Below, piece by piece: positions 1 through 5,330 of a DNA stretch of 5,873 bases. The position numbers and the translations under genes are program-made. Origin of the DNA: QYOJ01 sp964642545 (GTDB lineage Bacteria > Bacteroidota > Bacteroidia > Bacteroidales > FEN-979). Below the pieces are notes generated by a model. It was not told the DNA's origin. It saw nothing but the letters and a program-made list of their open reading frames with translations, and made no database searches. The stretch is taken from positions 1-5,873 of the forward strand of contig CAZXQU010000108.1 in NCBI GenBank assembly GCA_964642545.1. The letters run 5' to 3'. Within the stretch, counting starts at the first letter, position 1. Every line of letters begins with the position of its first letter.

Positions 1-54
1 TTCAAAAAAATATTTATCGAACAATTTGAATTCGCAGTAAGAACCTACTTCTAG
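1..54 (+). CDS. possible C-terminal tail of a gene entering from the left
   Basis: The first frame is open from base 1 to a TAG at 52-54 and encodes 17 residues ending in EFAVRTYF. The composition (charged and aromatic residues, helix-like spacing) resembles a natural protein end, and the repeat-rich non-coding DNA starts soon after the stop, as expected at a gene boundary. Seventeen open codons are easily found by chance in AT-rich DNA, and one minus-strand frame is also open here, so the call is weak. No family can be recognised from so short a piece. Confidence 0.3.
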   Translation, partial: FKKIFIEQFEFAVRTYF

Positions 55-97
55 TGCTGATGTTGCCGCGATTCAATGTAGAACATTATTTATCATA

Positions 98-236
98 CTG
101 CTTCGCAGTTACCCCTAAATCCCCTAAAGGGGACTTACTCCCGCTTTTCGGGATACCCCTAAATCCGTGTTTGCTTCGCATCTGCTTCACTTCGTTCGCA
201 GCTTCGGCTCGCAAGGGGACTTACTCTGCTTCGCAG
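98..236. repeat. composite of short hairpin repeats
   Basis: The block is bounded by two identical 11-mers CTGCTTCGCAG (98-108 and 226-236), each able to form a CTGC/GCAG hairpin. Inside are two copies of a C4/G4 hairpin unit. Copy 1 (111-140) runs ACCCCTAAATCC, CCTA, AAGGGGACTTACTC. Copy 2 has the same two halves at 155-166 and 213-226, but they are separated by about 46 bases rich in GCTTCGC-like words. Between the copies is CCCG-CTTTT-CGGG (140-152). The long frame that crosses this DNA is a translation of repeats, not a gene. Confidence 0.75.
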
Positions 237-250
237 GAAATTCTATCGCG

Positions 251-286
251 TATCCCGAATCGCGCATCAGCGGCGAAGCCGCTTCA
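251..286. repeat. TATCCCG-AGCGGC hairpin repeat, copy A
   Basis: Two heptamer-like units (TATCCCG at 251-257, AATCGCG at 258-264) lead into a perfect 6-bp stem with a 3-base loop: AGCGGC (269-274), GAA, GCCGCT (278-283). The same arrangement recurs at 5550-5585, with a compensatory change in the stem, and at 2258-2276 in damaged form. Confidence 0.65.
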
Positions 287-293
287 TGAATTT

Positions 294-355
294 CCCCTCC
301 TGATTTTGAGGAGGGGTGGCCGAAGGCCGGGGTGGTTTATCAAGGCCGGAGGCCT
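294..355. repeat. C4TCCT/AGGAG4 hairpin plus GGCC hairpins
   Basis: CCCCTCCT (294-301) and AGGAGGGG (309-316) form an 8-bp perfect stem around a 7-base loop. It is followed by GGCC-GAA-GGCC near 319-329 and AGGCC-GGA-GGCCT near 343-355. Elements of this type (a G-rich hairpin followed by GGGGTGG) are, to my knowledge, dispersed in intergenic DNA of many Bacteroidota and other environmental bacteria. There is no T-run after the stem, so a classical terminator role is not supported. Confidence 0.6.
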
Positions 356-384
356 GGAATAATGGCAGGTATGCTGATTGATAA

Positions 385-416
385 TTTGTAACTATAATCT
401 TATTTTATTAATTTTG
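385..416 (+). promoter_or_regulatory. Bacteroidota-type promoter for the DUF4160-stump/DUF2442 pair
   Basis: A -33 box TTTG (385-388) is followed, after a 20-base spacer, by TAATTTTG (409-416), a full match to the Bacteroidota -7 consensus TAnnTTTG. Transcription would start near 421-424, giving almost no leader before the ATG at 424 and about 33 bases before the DUF2442 ATG at 456. The surrounding 40 bases are strongly AT-rich, unlike the repeats upstream. Confidence 0.6.
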
Positions 417-423
417 TAATGAG

Positions 424-459
424 ATGCCAGAAGTATTCAGAAAATTAGAAGTGGAATGA
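424..459 (+). pseudogene. 11-codon ORF, probable stump of a DUF4160 gene
   Basis: The ORF reads MPEVFRKLEVE then TGA. Its stop overlaps the DUF2442 start as ATGA (456-459). DUF4160 proteins commonly begin with MPE/MPT plus a hydrophobic-aromatic-arginine stretch, and they are frequently encoded directly upstream of DUF2442 (established association, from general knowledge). The start MPEVFR, the position, the promoter just upstream and the coupled overlap all fit a DUF4160 gene that lost nearly all of its interior by deletion, leaving the first codons and perhaps the last ones. It may still help translation of the downstream gene as a coupled leader. The match is only about six residues, so chance is possible. 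Confidence 0.4.
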
Positions 460-710
460 AGTACATGGTAGCTGAACTTCTTTTTAAAGTGACAAAAGCC
501 TGGTATGAAAATGGCTTAGTTTGTTTATTGCTTTCAGATAGAAAAGAGATTAGGTTCCCGGTTGATTTAAATAGAAAACTTCGGAATGCATCAATTGATC
601 AATTGAAAAATGTTGAAATAATCTGCAATGGTACCGGACTTCATTGGCCAGATCTTGATGAAGATCTTTCAGTATCGGGGATCATTGAGGGGCGGTTTGA
701 TACATTGTAA
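456..710 (+). CDS. DUF2442 domain protein
   Basis: This 84-residue protein is the usual size for DUF2442 (PF10387). The family signature is clear: a first strand region around residues 5-28, then IRFPVDLNRKLRNAS (32-46), then the C-terminal GLHWPDLDEDLSVSG segment with IIEGR (61-80). The family's biochemical role is not established. Members are small, lie mostly in accessory DNA, and are often next to DUF4160, an arrangement that resembles a toxin-antitoxin pair but is not proven to be one. Here the partner seems reduced to an 11-codon stump whose stop codon overlaps this start. The ATG at 456 was chosen for that ATGA coupling; an ATG at 465 would shorten the protein by three residues without touching the domain. 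No strong Shine-Dalgarno is visible. The gene is convergent with the ATPase at 834-1925, with a repeat tract between them. Confidence 0.88.
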   Translation: MKYMVAELLFKVTKAWYENGLVCLLLSDRKEIRFPVDLNRKLRNASIDQLKNVEIICNGTGLHWPDLDEDLSVSGIIEGRFDTL

Positions 711-721
711 TACGCTATAAT

Positions 722-815
722 CTCCCTACTTCCCTACTTTCCTACTTTCCTACACCCTTTTACTCTCATACCCTCATACTCTCACACCCTCATACCCGTA
801 TCCCGCATCCCGCAC
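722..815. repeat. C/T-rich octamer-heptamer repeat tract
   Basis: Degenerate tandem units run from CCTACTTT-type octamers (about 722-755) into CTCATACC-type octamers (about 762-795), then CCCGTAT and CCCGCAT heptamers (about 794-815). The tract fills most of the gap between the convergent DUF2442 and ATPase genes. The 30 bases at 749-778 match 1981-2010 at 26 of 30 positions in the same orientation, so related tracts lie on both sides of the ATPase gene. Confidence 0.75.
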
Positions 816-833
816 TGGCTCTTTGGCGCTTCA

Positions 834-1925
834 TTATATAAAATAATACCTTCGCAGCCATAACTTGTACACCGGATCCAGGATATCAGGTTGCTGACCG
901 ATCTGATCAATGATCTCTTTGTTGATCAGCGCTTGTTTAATACGAGCTACATTGGCCGATGTACCGAGCTGATAACGGAGGATGACCTCTTTTGAGCTTA
1001 ACCTCTTTTCATTGTTGATCAAAGCCCGAAGATAATTGACCTGTGACGTGCTCAGCTCTTCTGTTAGATTCTGAAACAACAGACTTAGTTGCAGGATGAG
1101 GGATTCGAGTGCCTGATCCAGGATCTCAGAGGTCATGTCGCTGGGAGACCTTAACCAGCATAACTGACTCAGTTGCTGCACATAGTAGGGGTGATTCTCA
1201 ACAGATTGCGCAATCTGGCAGGCCAAGTCGGGCATAATCTTCTTCCCGGTCGTACGGAAGCGCTGGATAATGAATTTCTCCCATTCATCGGTATGGATCT
1301 TATCGAGAAACATCAGGTCTCCGAATTTGTAAAACGGATTGGAAGGTAAGGTAAATACCTGCAGCAGCATATGGCGTTTACTTCCATACAGGCAGTAGGA
1401 AACATCCTGCTGCCGTTGCCAATGTGAACGCAAACGTTTCTGAAATCCCAGCGGATCCGGATAAAATCCGATATTCTGAAATTCATCAATGCAGATGATG
1501 AGTTTATATCCTTTGGATGCAGCTATCCGCTGCGGAAGGTCCAGCATTTCGTCGGGATCCTTTGCAACATCGCTCCAGTTGAGTCCAAGCGAGAATTCCT
1601 GCAAATGATCGGGAGAAAAGGTGACCCGCGGAATCCATTGGTTGAAGAATGTTTTGGCAACGCTTAAAACTTCCCCCACTTTGGTTGTTGTGGTCCTGAT
1701 GGTTTGTTCGGCCAGAACCCGGTAAAAATCCTCTTCTGTACGGATGTTGAAAAGATCAATAAAGACCAGTTTGATCTTTCCGTTTTCATCACCCACTTTT
1801 CTTGCTGCTTTTTCAACCAACGACGATTTTCCCCAGCGGCGGGGAGAGATCACAATGCTGTTGACCCCGGCAAGGAAATTGCTTCTCAGGCGTGAGAGTT
1901 CCTCTAACAAGAAAGTTACTAACAA
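834..1925 (-). CDS. COG1672-type AAA/ATPase_2 protein, 5' end probably damaged
   Basis: This 363-residue protein is an ATP-binding protein of the archaeal/Bacteroidota ATPase_2 family (PF01637, COG1672), part of the STAND-like P-loop ATPases. The Walker A motif is ISPRRWGKSSL (K33, S34), with serine in place of the first glycine. Walker B is LIICIDEFQ (D147, E148). A sensor-like YCLYGSKRHML lies at 178-188, followed by NPFYKFGD (196-203) and NHPYYVQQLS (244-253). Residues about 290-345 look like a winged helix, and the end DPVYKLWLRR is typical. Relatives start about 30 residues earlier with an F-x-x-R-x-x-E-L motif; here only FLLEEL (5-10) remains and no ATG precedes Walker A in frame. The listed start is a TTG. 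An ATG one frame off at 1944 encodes MKTRNTFVSNFLVR and could be the real beginning if one frameshift is repaired. Cellular role is unknown; relatives are often solitary genes in variable regions. Confidence 0.85.
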   Translation of the reverse strand: MLVTFLLEELSRLRSNFLAGVNSIVISPRRWGKSSLVEKAARKVGDENGKIKLVFIDLFNIRTEEDFYRVLAEQTIRTTTTKVGEVLSVAKTFFNQWIPRVTFSPDHLQEFSLGLNWSDVAKDPDEMLDLPQRIAASKGYKLIICIDEFQNIGFYPDPLGFQKRLRSHWQRQQDVSYCLYGSKRHMLLQVFTLPSNPFYKFGDLMFLDKIHTDEWEKFIIQRFRTTGKKIMPDLACQIAQSVENHPYYVQQLSQLCWLRSPSDMTSEILDQALESLILQLSLLFQNLTEELSTSQVNYLRALINNEKRLSSKEVILRYQLGTSANVARIKQALINKEIIDQIGQQPDILDPVYKLWLRRYYFI

Positions 1926-1937
1926 AAGTGTTACGAG

Positions 1938-1956
1938 TTTTCATTCTGCGAAAGAA
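1938..1956. repeat. 19-mer TTTTCNTNCTGCGAAAGAA, copy 1
   Basis: TTTTCATTCTGCGAAAGAA differs at one base from the copy at 5292-5310 and at two bases from the copy at 5473-5491. It overlaps the out-of-frame ATG (1944-1942, minus strand) upstream of the ATPase, and a C/T-rich tract follows directly. Confidence 0.65.
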
Positions 1957-1960
1957 TTGA

Positions 1961-2012
1961 CTTCCCTACTACCCTACTTCCCTACACTTTTTCACTCTCA
2001 TACTCTCATACC
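1961..2012. repeat. C/T-rich octamer repeat tract, second copy
   Basis: Units are CCCTACTT-like, then CACTCTCATACTCTCATACC. Positions 1981-2010 match 749-778 at 26 of 30 bases in direct orientation. The tract lies upstream of the minus-strand ATPase, where no promoter matching TAnnTTTG was found. Confidence 0.7.
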
Positions 2013-2054
2013 AAACGGGGAGGGGGAAATCGTTTCCTTTTGTAAATTTGGATC

Positions 2055-2243
2055 ATGGAAAAGATACCGCGTTTTACCCGGGAGGTCATTCAGACGTTAC
2101 GGGAAGATACATTTGAGAATTTCTTTAAATGAAAAGTTGATTTGCTTATTGAAACATCGATTCACAATCCATACTTACGAAAAAGTATTGATTCTACTGA
2201 AATATTGATTTATGACGGAGCAAAGCAAAAAGTACTTGTCTGA
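2055..2243 (+). pseudogene. 62-codon frame interrupted by one in-frame TGA
   Basis: From ATG 2055 the frame reads 25 residues (MEKIPRFTREVIQ at the start, ENFFK at the end), meets TGA at 2130-2132, then continues in the same frame for 36 residues (KVDLLIETSIHNPYLRK at the start, EILIYDGAKQKVLV at the end) to a TGA at 2241-2243. Both halves look like ordinary protein: amphipathic first half, alternating strand-like second half. I do not recognise the family. The simplest reading is the N-terminal fragment of a decayed gene in which a codon such as TGG became TGA; the second half also ends abruptly, so the 3' part of the original gene is probably lost. TAnnTTTG-like TAAATTTG (2043-2050) sits only 5 bases before the ATG and has no -33 box. 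The frame is closed upstream by TAA at 2043-2045. Confidence 0.45.
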
Positions 2244-2257
2244 TATTCAAAAGACTT

Positions 2258-2276
2258 CATCAGCGGCGGAGCCACT
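2258..2276. repeat. AGCGGC hairpin repeat, damaged copy
   Basis: CATCAGCGGCGGAGCC (2258-2273) matches 265-280 at 15 of 16 bases. The stem AGCGGC/GCCACT keeps five of six pairs. A second partial copy, ATCAGCGGCAAA, follows at about 2279. It lies just after the end of the broken frame at 2243. Confidence 0.5.
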
Positions 2277-2304
2277 CTATCAGCGGCAAATTTGTGAATA
2301 AACA

Positions 2305-2509
2305 ATGAAAATTTCCGGGAATTTGAATGAACTCACAGGAGGAGGTTTTGTAATTTTCCCGAAAATCTTTTCCCGATGACGACTAAACCGAGGTTCCTGA
2401 AAGCCACTCCCCGAAAGATCCAACCGAAACAGCGCGGACGGCCGCAGGCACAGTGAAGATGTGGTACACAGGATCCGGATCGGGAGGTAATTTAACCAGC
2501 TCATCATGA
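2305..2509 (+). other. chain of three tiny ORFs coupled into the 347-aa gene
   Basis: Three short ORFs follow one another: 2305-2379 (24 aa, MKISGNLNELTGGG start), 2376-2456 (26 aa, eight Lys/Arg, MTTKPRFLKATPRK start) and 2459-2509 (16 aa, MWYTGSGSGGNLTSSS). The first stop overlaps the second start as ATGA (2376-2379), the third start comes 2 bases after the second stop, and the third stop overlaps the start of the 347-aa gene as ATGA (2506-2509). An AGGAGGAGG lies at 2337-2345 inside the first. They could be a translationally coupled leader, or the remains of an N-terminal extension of the downstream protein broken by frameshifts. None resembles a known protein, so coding status is uncertain. 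The rest of 2280-2505 shows nothing else I can support. Confidence 0.3.
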
Positions 2510-3549
2510 CCAACGGATTTTTTCCATCGGCCATGGGCGAATACATTATTGGGAAGGCCTTGACCCCTGACGGACTGCTTAACAAATACCTGAACAACGC
2601 TCAGATCAGGTCGATGGCCCCAACCGAACGTACATTCCTGGAGTTTCAGGCCAGCAATCCCTGGAGGTATTGCTTTGCCTATATTGCTGACCGGCCGGCA
2701 AAGGAGTTCTTCCTCCTTCACGATGCTTTTTTTGAGGATGAAATTTTGCTGTATTCGCCGGGGATAGAGGCCTATTGGGCCGAGGGCCGCAAACAGGATC
2801 TTTATTTTCTGCTGATAGGCTTCAACGGGCAATGCTGGCAAAGCTACGGTATCATTGTGCCCATGCGGTCATTTGGCCCTGATGATATCTATTTCTATGG
2901 TACCGAGGTCTTTCCTGAAGTAGATTCAGATGCATCCCTGATGGCATCGGTGTATAAAGATCCCATGCCTTACCTGATGCTGGTAAACGGCATGGAATAT
3001 CCGGTCATCATGAGTGGCAACCAGGCGCTGCGTCAATTGGTAGCTACCGACGAGATCGACGGCATCGATACAGAAAATCTTAAAAAACATTTTTCGGTAG
3101 AGTGGAACAAAGATATCGACCGGATCAGTCATGAGGCGTGGCGCGGGCCACCTTGTTTTGCCTCGGCCTATTATAATGAAAAGAGCGGTGAACTATCCCG
3201 TTTTGCCATGACCAGAGAGGGCTTCGATGCGTTCACCCGGATGCTTATCCAATCGGGGCTGCACATTGGCGGGGAGGAAGATTATTCGGTTGGCATGAGT
3301 ATGGTAGTGACCATGCAGGAGATCCTGAACAGGAAAATCAAGCTCAATGAATACGAAGCCTGGTTTCCGGAAAAAATAGATCATCCGATACCGCAGAAAG
3401 ATCTCGACAACATCAATCGCTTTATGAATCTGCTGCTTCCTTATATCAATGCAGGCACGCAGCCTGACCTCATAGCGCTTGCACATCAAGCAGGAATCAA
3501 CCCTGATGAGGCCCAAAGCCTCTATGACCAGATTAAAAACAAATTTTAG
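2506..3549 (+). CDS. uncharacterised 347-aa protein
   Basis: I cannot assign this protein to a named family. It looks cytosolic: no signal peptide and no membrane segment. Residues 11-55 appear helical (GLLNKYLNNAQIRSMAPTER), followed by NPWRYCFAYI (51-60). A mixed strand region holds LLYSPGIEAYW (81-91), LIGFNGQCWQSYG (103-115) and DDIYFYGTEV (126-135). A middle part has FASAYYNEKSGELSRFAMTREGF (218-240), split by turns. The C-terminal 50 residues (LDNINRFMNLLLPYINAG, then DLIALAHQAGINPDEA) look like a small helical module. Aromatic density is high and four cysteines are scattered (C56, C110, C217 and none in motifs CxxC). The ATG at 2506 is fixed by an in-frame TAA at 2488-2490; GGGAGG at 2482-2487 is too far for ideal ribosome binding, but the start overlaps the stop of a tiny upstream ORF. 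The gene ends 11 bases before a 101-bp repeat and seems monocistronic. Confidence 0.8.
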   Translation: MTNGFFPSAMGEYIIGKALTPDGLLNKYLNNAQIRSMAPTERTFLEFQASNPWRYCFAYIADRPAKEFFLLHDAFFEDEILLYSPGIEAYWAEGRKQDLYFLLIGFNGQCWQSYGIIVPMRSFGPDDIYFYGTEVFPEVDSDASLMASVYKDPMPYLMLVNGMEYPVIMSGNQALRQLVATDEIDGIDTENLKKHFSVEWNKDIDRISHEAWRGPPCFASAYYNEKSGELSRFAMTREGFDAFTRMLIQSGLHIGGEEDYSVGMSMVVTMQEILNRKIKLNEYEAWFPEKIDHPIPQKDLDNINRFMNLLLPYINAGTQPDLIALAHQAGINPDEAQSLYDQIKNKF

Positions 3550-3560
3550 AAACGTACTGG

Positions 3561-3661
3561 TTTTTCGTGCTTCTGCAACGGAACTGGAACGCTTTTTTTT
3601 TCGCAACCGCCTCCACAACTGCAACGATTAAGTTTTAAGTGATTAAGTTTTAAGTGTTAAG
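3561..3661. repeat. 101-bp direct repeat, left copy
   Basis: This segment matches 5135-5235 without gaps at 94 of 101 positions, in the same orientation. It contains a 9-T run (3593-3601), a CGCAACCGCCTCCACAACTG core and two tandem 15-mers TTAAGTTTTAAGTGA/T (3628-3642 and 3643-3657). It begins 11 bases after the stop of the 347-aa gene and lies 57 bases beyond the 3' end of the ATPase-DUF234 gene. A short related piece, CTGCAACGCTTT (3701-3712), sits between repeat and gene. Confidence 0.92.
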
Positions 3662-3718
3662 GATGTCCTCTCCGGACGTGTCTCGTTAATGCCTCTGCAA
3701 CTGCAACGCTTTATTCAA

Positions 3719-5080
3719 TTACGAATGACAGACATCCGATGCATCGAAGATCGTTGATTCACCTGGAAAGGAAGGTGGTTTTACCGGAAAAAAAAGGACT
3801 TTGATTATTTTTTTATTCCGGGCATAAGGGAATCTCCTGATTTTTTCGGAAAGGGAATGTTCAACCGACAACGGATCAGGCTTTTCCGACCATTTAACCT
3901 CGCCGATAAGGAGCGACGAACCGTCAACCGAATCGGCCACCAAATCTATTTCCATCTCCTTTTTATCATTTCCGGTACCCCACCAGCGGGAAGCAGGCAG
4001 AAACCTCTTTCCGGCTACCTCCAGAAATGCTGTATGATGCCGGCATTGTGTTTCCCATTCGCCCGAAACATAGCGCCTGAAACGGGGCTTGATCTCTTTC
4101 CACACGTCATCTGCCAAACCTGATTCAAGCCTGCTCTTATTGGGAATAACAAAGGTGAACCAGAAGCTAAGGAATGGGTCGTTGATTTTGTATAGGCCCC
4201 TTTTAGATGACCGCGGATGTTCTCCATAGGGAACTTCTCTTCGGATGTATCCGATATCAATCAGGAAGCTGAGAAGCCGGGAGAGTTGCGTAGCGGGTTT
4301 GCCTAATCTCCCGGCGATCTCTGATATCCGGTTGCTTCCGCCGGCAACCAGACTGATGACGGAAAAGGACTGGACCGCCGTTCTCATCTCATCAGAAAAC
4401 AACCGTTCGGGTTCATCATACAAGATACCATTCCGGTCCAGCACGTTTCTTCGGATGGCTTGTGACAATGATCCTGATTTTTTTCGTATCTCCCAATAGC
4501 GGGGAATGCCTCCCCAAACGCTATACTCTTCGACGGCTTCAACCTCATTCGTTTGCAGGTATTCCCTGAGTACCGGCAAGTCCATCGGTCTGATCCGCAG
4601 AATTTCATCCGACCTTCCATACAAGGGTGAATGGCTGTCGATGGCTATTCCCTGCATCATTTGTTGAGCCGAACCACATATGATGAGCGTGAAGTGAAGT
4701 TTCTCACGGGTGTCAAGGATCTTCTGAATTACGGAAGGCAATTCCGGACTGTTTTTTACAAGATAAGGAAATTCGTCCATACAAAGGATTGTATGATTTT
4801 TAACCGAACGATTAAACGACAACAGGATTGTCTCCCAATCGGGATAGATTACATCGCTGAAACCGGGTAACAGCATGCTGATTTGTTGAGCAAGGGAAAT
4901 TATTTGTAGTGGTTTTTCACGAAGGTCGGCTGTAAAATAGACCGATTGCTCCGGCAGAACCTGGCGTAACAGGGCGGTTTTTCCGCAACGCCTGCGACCG
5001 TAAAGTATGATCAGTCTCGCAGTTGTATCTTTTACTACTGATGTCAGGCGATCAATTTCTTCTTGTCTGTTTATGAACAT
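3719..5080 (-). CDS. ATPase_2-DUF234 ATP-binding protein
   Basis: The 453 residues have the standard two-part layout of this family. The N-terminal P-loop ATPase (PF01637) begins with FINRQEEIDRL, the F-x-x-R-x-x-E motif. Walker A is YGRRRCGKTALL (G28, K34, T35), Walker B is ILCMDEFPYL (D102, E103), and IICGSAQQMM (133-142) with SPLYGRS (151-157) follows. GGIPRYW (190-196) and a winged helix (about 235-285) come next. The C-terminal DUF234 region (PF03008) has a PD-(D/E)XK-like pattern, EIDLVAD (D379) then IGEVKW (E394, K396), suggesting a nuclease-type fold; activity is unproven. All key residues and a normal length are present, so the gene looks intact. The ATG at 5080 starts right before the F-x-x-R motif. 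It has its own promoter at 5101-5132, stands alone, and is bracketed by 101-bp direct repeats. Relatives are numerous in archaea and Bacteroidota; cellular role is unknown. Confidence 0.93.
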   Translation of the reverse strand: MFINRQEEIDRLTSVVKDTTARLIILYGRRRCGKTALLRQVLPEQSVYFTADLREKPLQIISLAQQISMLLPGFSDVIYPDWETILLSFNRSVKNHTILCMDEFPYLVKNSPELPSVIQKILDTREKLHFTLIICGSAQQMMQGIAIDSHSPLYGRSDEILRIRPMDLPVLREYLQTNEVEAVEEYSVWGGIPRYWEIRKKSGSLSQAIRRNVLDRNGILYDEPERLFSDEMRTAVQSFSVISLVAGGSNRISEIAGRLGKPATQLSRLLSFLIDIGYIRREVPYGEHPRSSKRGLYKINDPFLSFWFTFVIPNKSRLESGLADDVWKEIKPRFRRYVSGEWETQCRHHTAFLEVAGKRFLPASRWWGTGNDKKEMEIDLVADSVDGSSLLIGEVKWSEKPDPLSVEHSLSEKIRRFPYARNKKIIKVLFFPVKPPSFPGESTIFDASDVCHS

Positions 5081-5123
5081 AGCTTATATGTTATGTTCGA
5101 CAAAGATAATGTTTATCAAACAT
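5075..5123 (-). promoter_or_regulatory. two inverted repeats at the ATPase-DUF234 start
   Basis: GAACATA (5075-5081) and TATGTTC (5092-5098) form a perfect 7-bp inverted repeat with a 10-base loop that includes the start codon and leader. A second palindrome, ATGTTT-ATC-AAACAT (5109-5123), sits in the spacer between the promoter boxes. The first could fold in the mRNA and hide the start, the second could be an operator. Both roles are inferred only from position and symmetry; AT-rich DNA produces such repeats fairly easily. Confidence 0.4.
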
Positions 5124-5132
5124 AATAACAAG
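5101..5132 (-). promoter_or_regulatory. Bacteroidota-type promoter of the ATPase-DUF234 gene
   Basis: On the minus strand TATCTTTG (5108-5101) matches the TAnnTTTG box exactly. CTTG (5132-5129), a 3-of-4 match to TTTG, lies 20 bases upstream. Transcription would begin near 5094-5096, about 15 bases before the ATG. The -33 box ends two bases short of the right-hand 101-bp repeat, so promoter and gene both lie inside the repeat-bounded unit. Confidence 0.5.
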
Positions 5133-5134
5133 TT

Positions 5135-5235
5135 TTTTTCGTGCCGCTCCACCGGAACTGGAACGCTTTTTTTTTCGCAACCGCCTCCACAACTGGAACA
5201 GTTAAGTTTTAAGTGATTAAGTTTTAAGTGTTAAG
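5135..5235. repeat. 101-bp direct repeat, right copy
   Basis: This is the gap-free partner of 3561-3661. The seven mismatches fall in two clusters, near 5145-5152 and 5196-5201; the rest is identical, including the 9-T run (5167-5175) and the tandem 15-mers (5202-5231). It starts directly upstream of the ATPase-DUF234 promoter. Confidence 0.92.
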
Positions 5236-5291
5236 AATTACTGCCCACTGCCAACTGAACAGGTTTTTCCGGCAGTTGCTGATGTATTAAT

Positions 5292-5310
5292 TTTTCTTTC
5301 TGCGAAAGAA
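5292..5310. repeat. 19-mer TTTTCNTNCTGCGAAAGAA, copy 2
   Basis: TTTTCTTTCTGCGAAAGAA carries its own inverted repeat, TTTCTTTC-TGC-GAAAGAAA. It lies 20 bases to the left of the large nested palindrome. An 18-of-19 match (5473-5491) lies 3 bases to the right of that palindrome in the same orientation. Confidence 0.65.
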
Positions 5311-5330
5311 AGAACCAAAGAAAAAATCTA

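Noticed and set aside
54..362. 102-residue plus-strand frame across the left repeat block
   Set aside because: It is a translation of the hairpin repeats (SPKGDLLPLFG, ARKGTYSASQ, RRGGRRPG). The start lies in non-coding DNA and the same repeats are read in several frames.
2025..2041. GGAAA-TCG-TTTCC followed by TTTT as a terminator
   Set aside because: The stem is only five mostly A-T pairs and no plus-strand gene ends just upstream.
2130..2132. TGA recoded as Trp or another amino acid in this genome
   Set aside because: The same frame ends at TGA, and the nucleotidyltransferase and the DUF4160 stump also end at TGA; the long genes read well under the standard code with TGA as a stop.
1744..2208. 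154-residue plus-strand frame
   Set aside because: It overlaps the ATPase gene antisense and then runs through the C/T tract; the supported coding frame beyond 2055 is a different one.
2383..2841. 152-residue and neighbouring 105-residue minus-strand frames
   Set aside because: They are antisense to the start of the 347-aa gene, have low-quality composition, and show no family motif.
3193..3624. 143-residue minus-strand frame
   Set aside because: It is antisense to the 347-aa gene and extends into the 101-bp repeat.
3660..3682. GTCC-TCTC-C-GGAC hairpin as terminator of the ATPase-DUF234 gene
   Set aside because: The stem is about 4 bp and there is no T-run on the minus strand after it.
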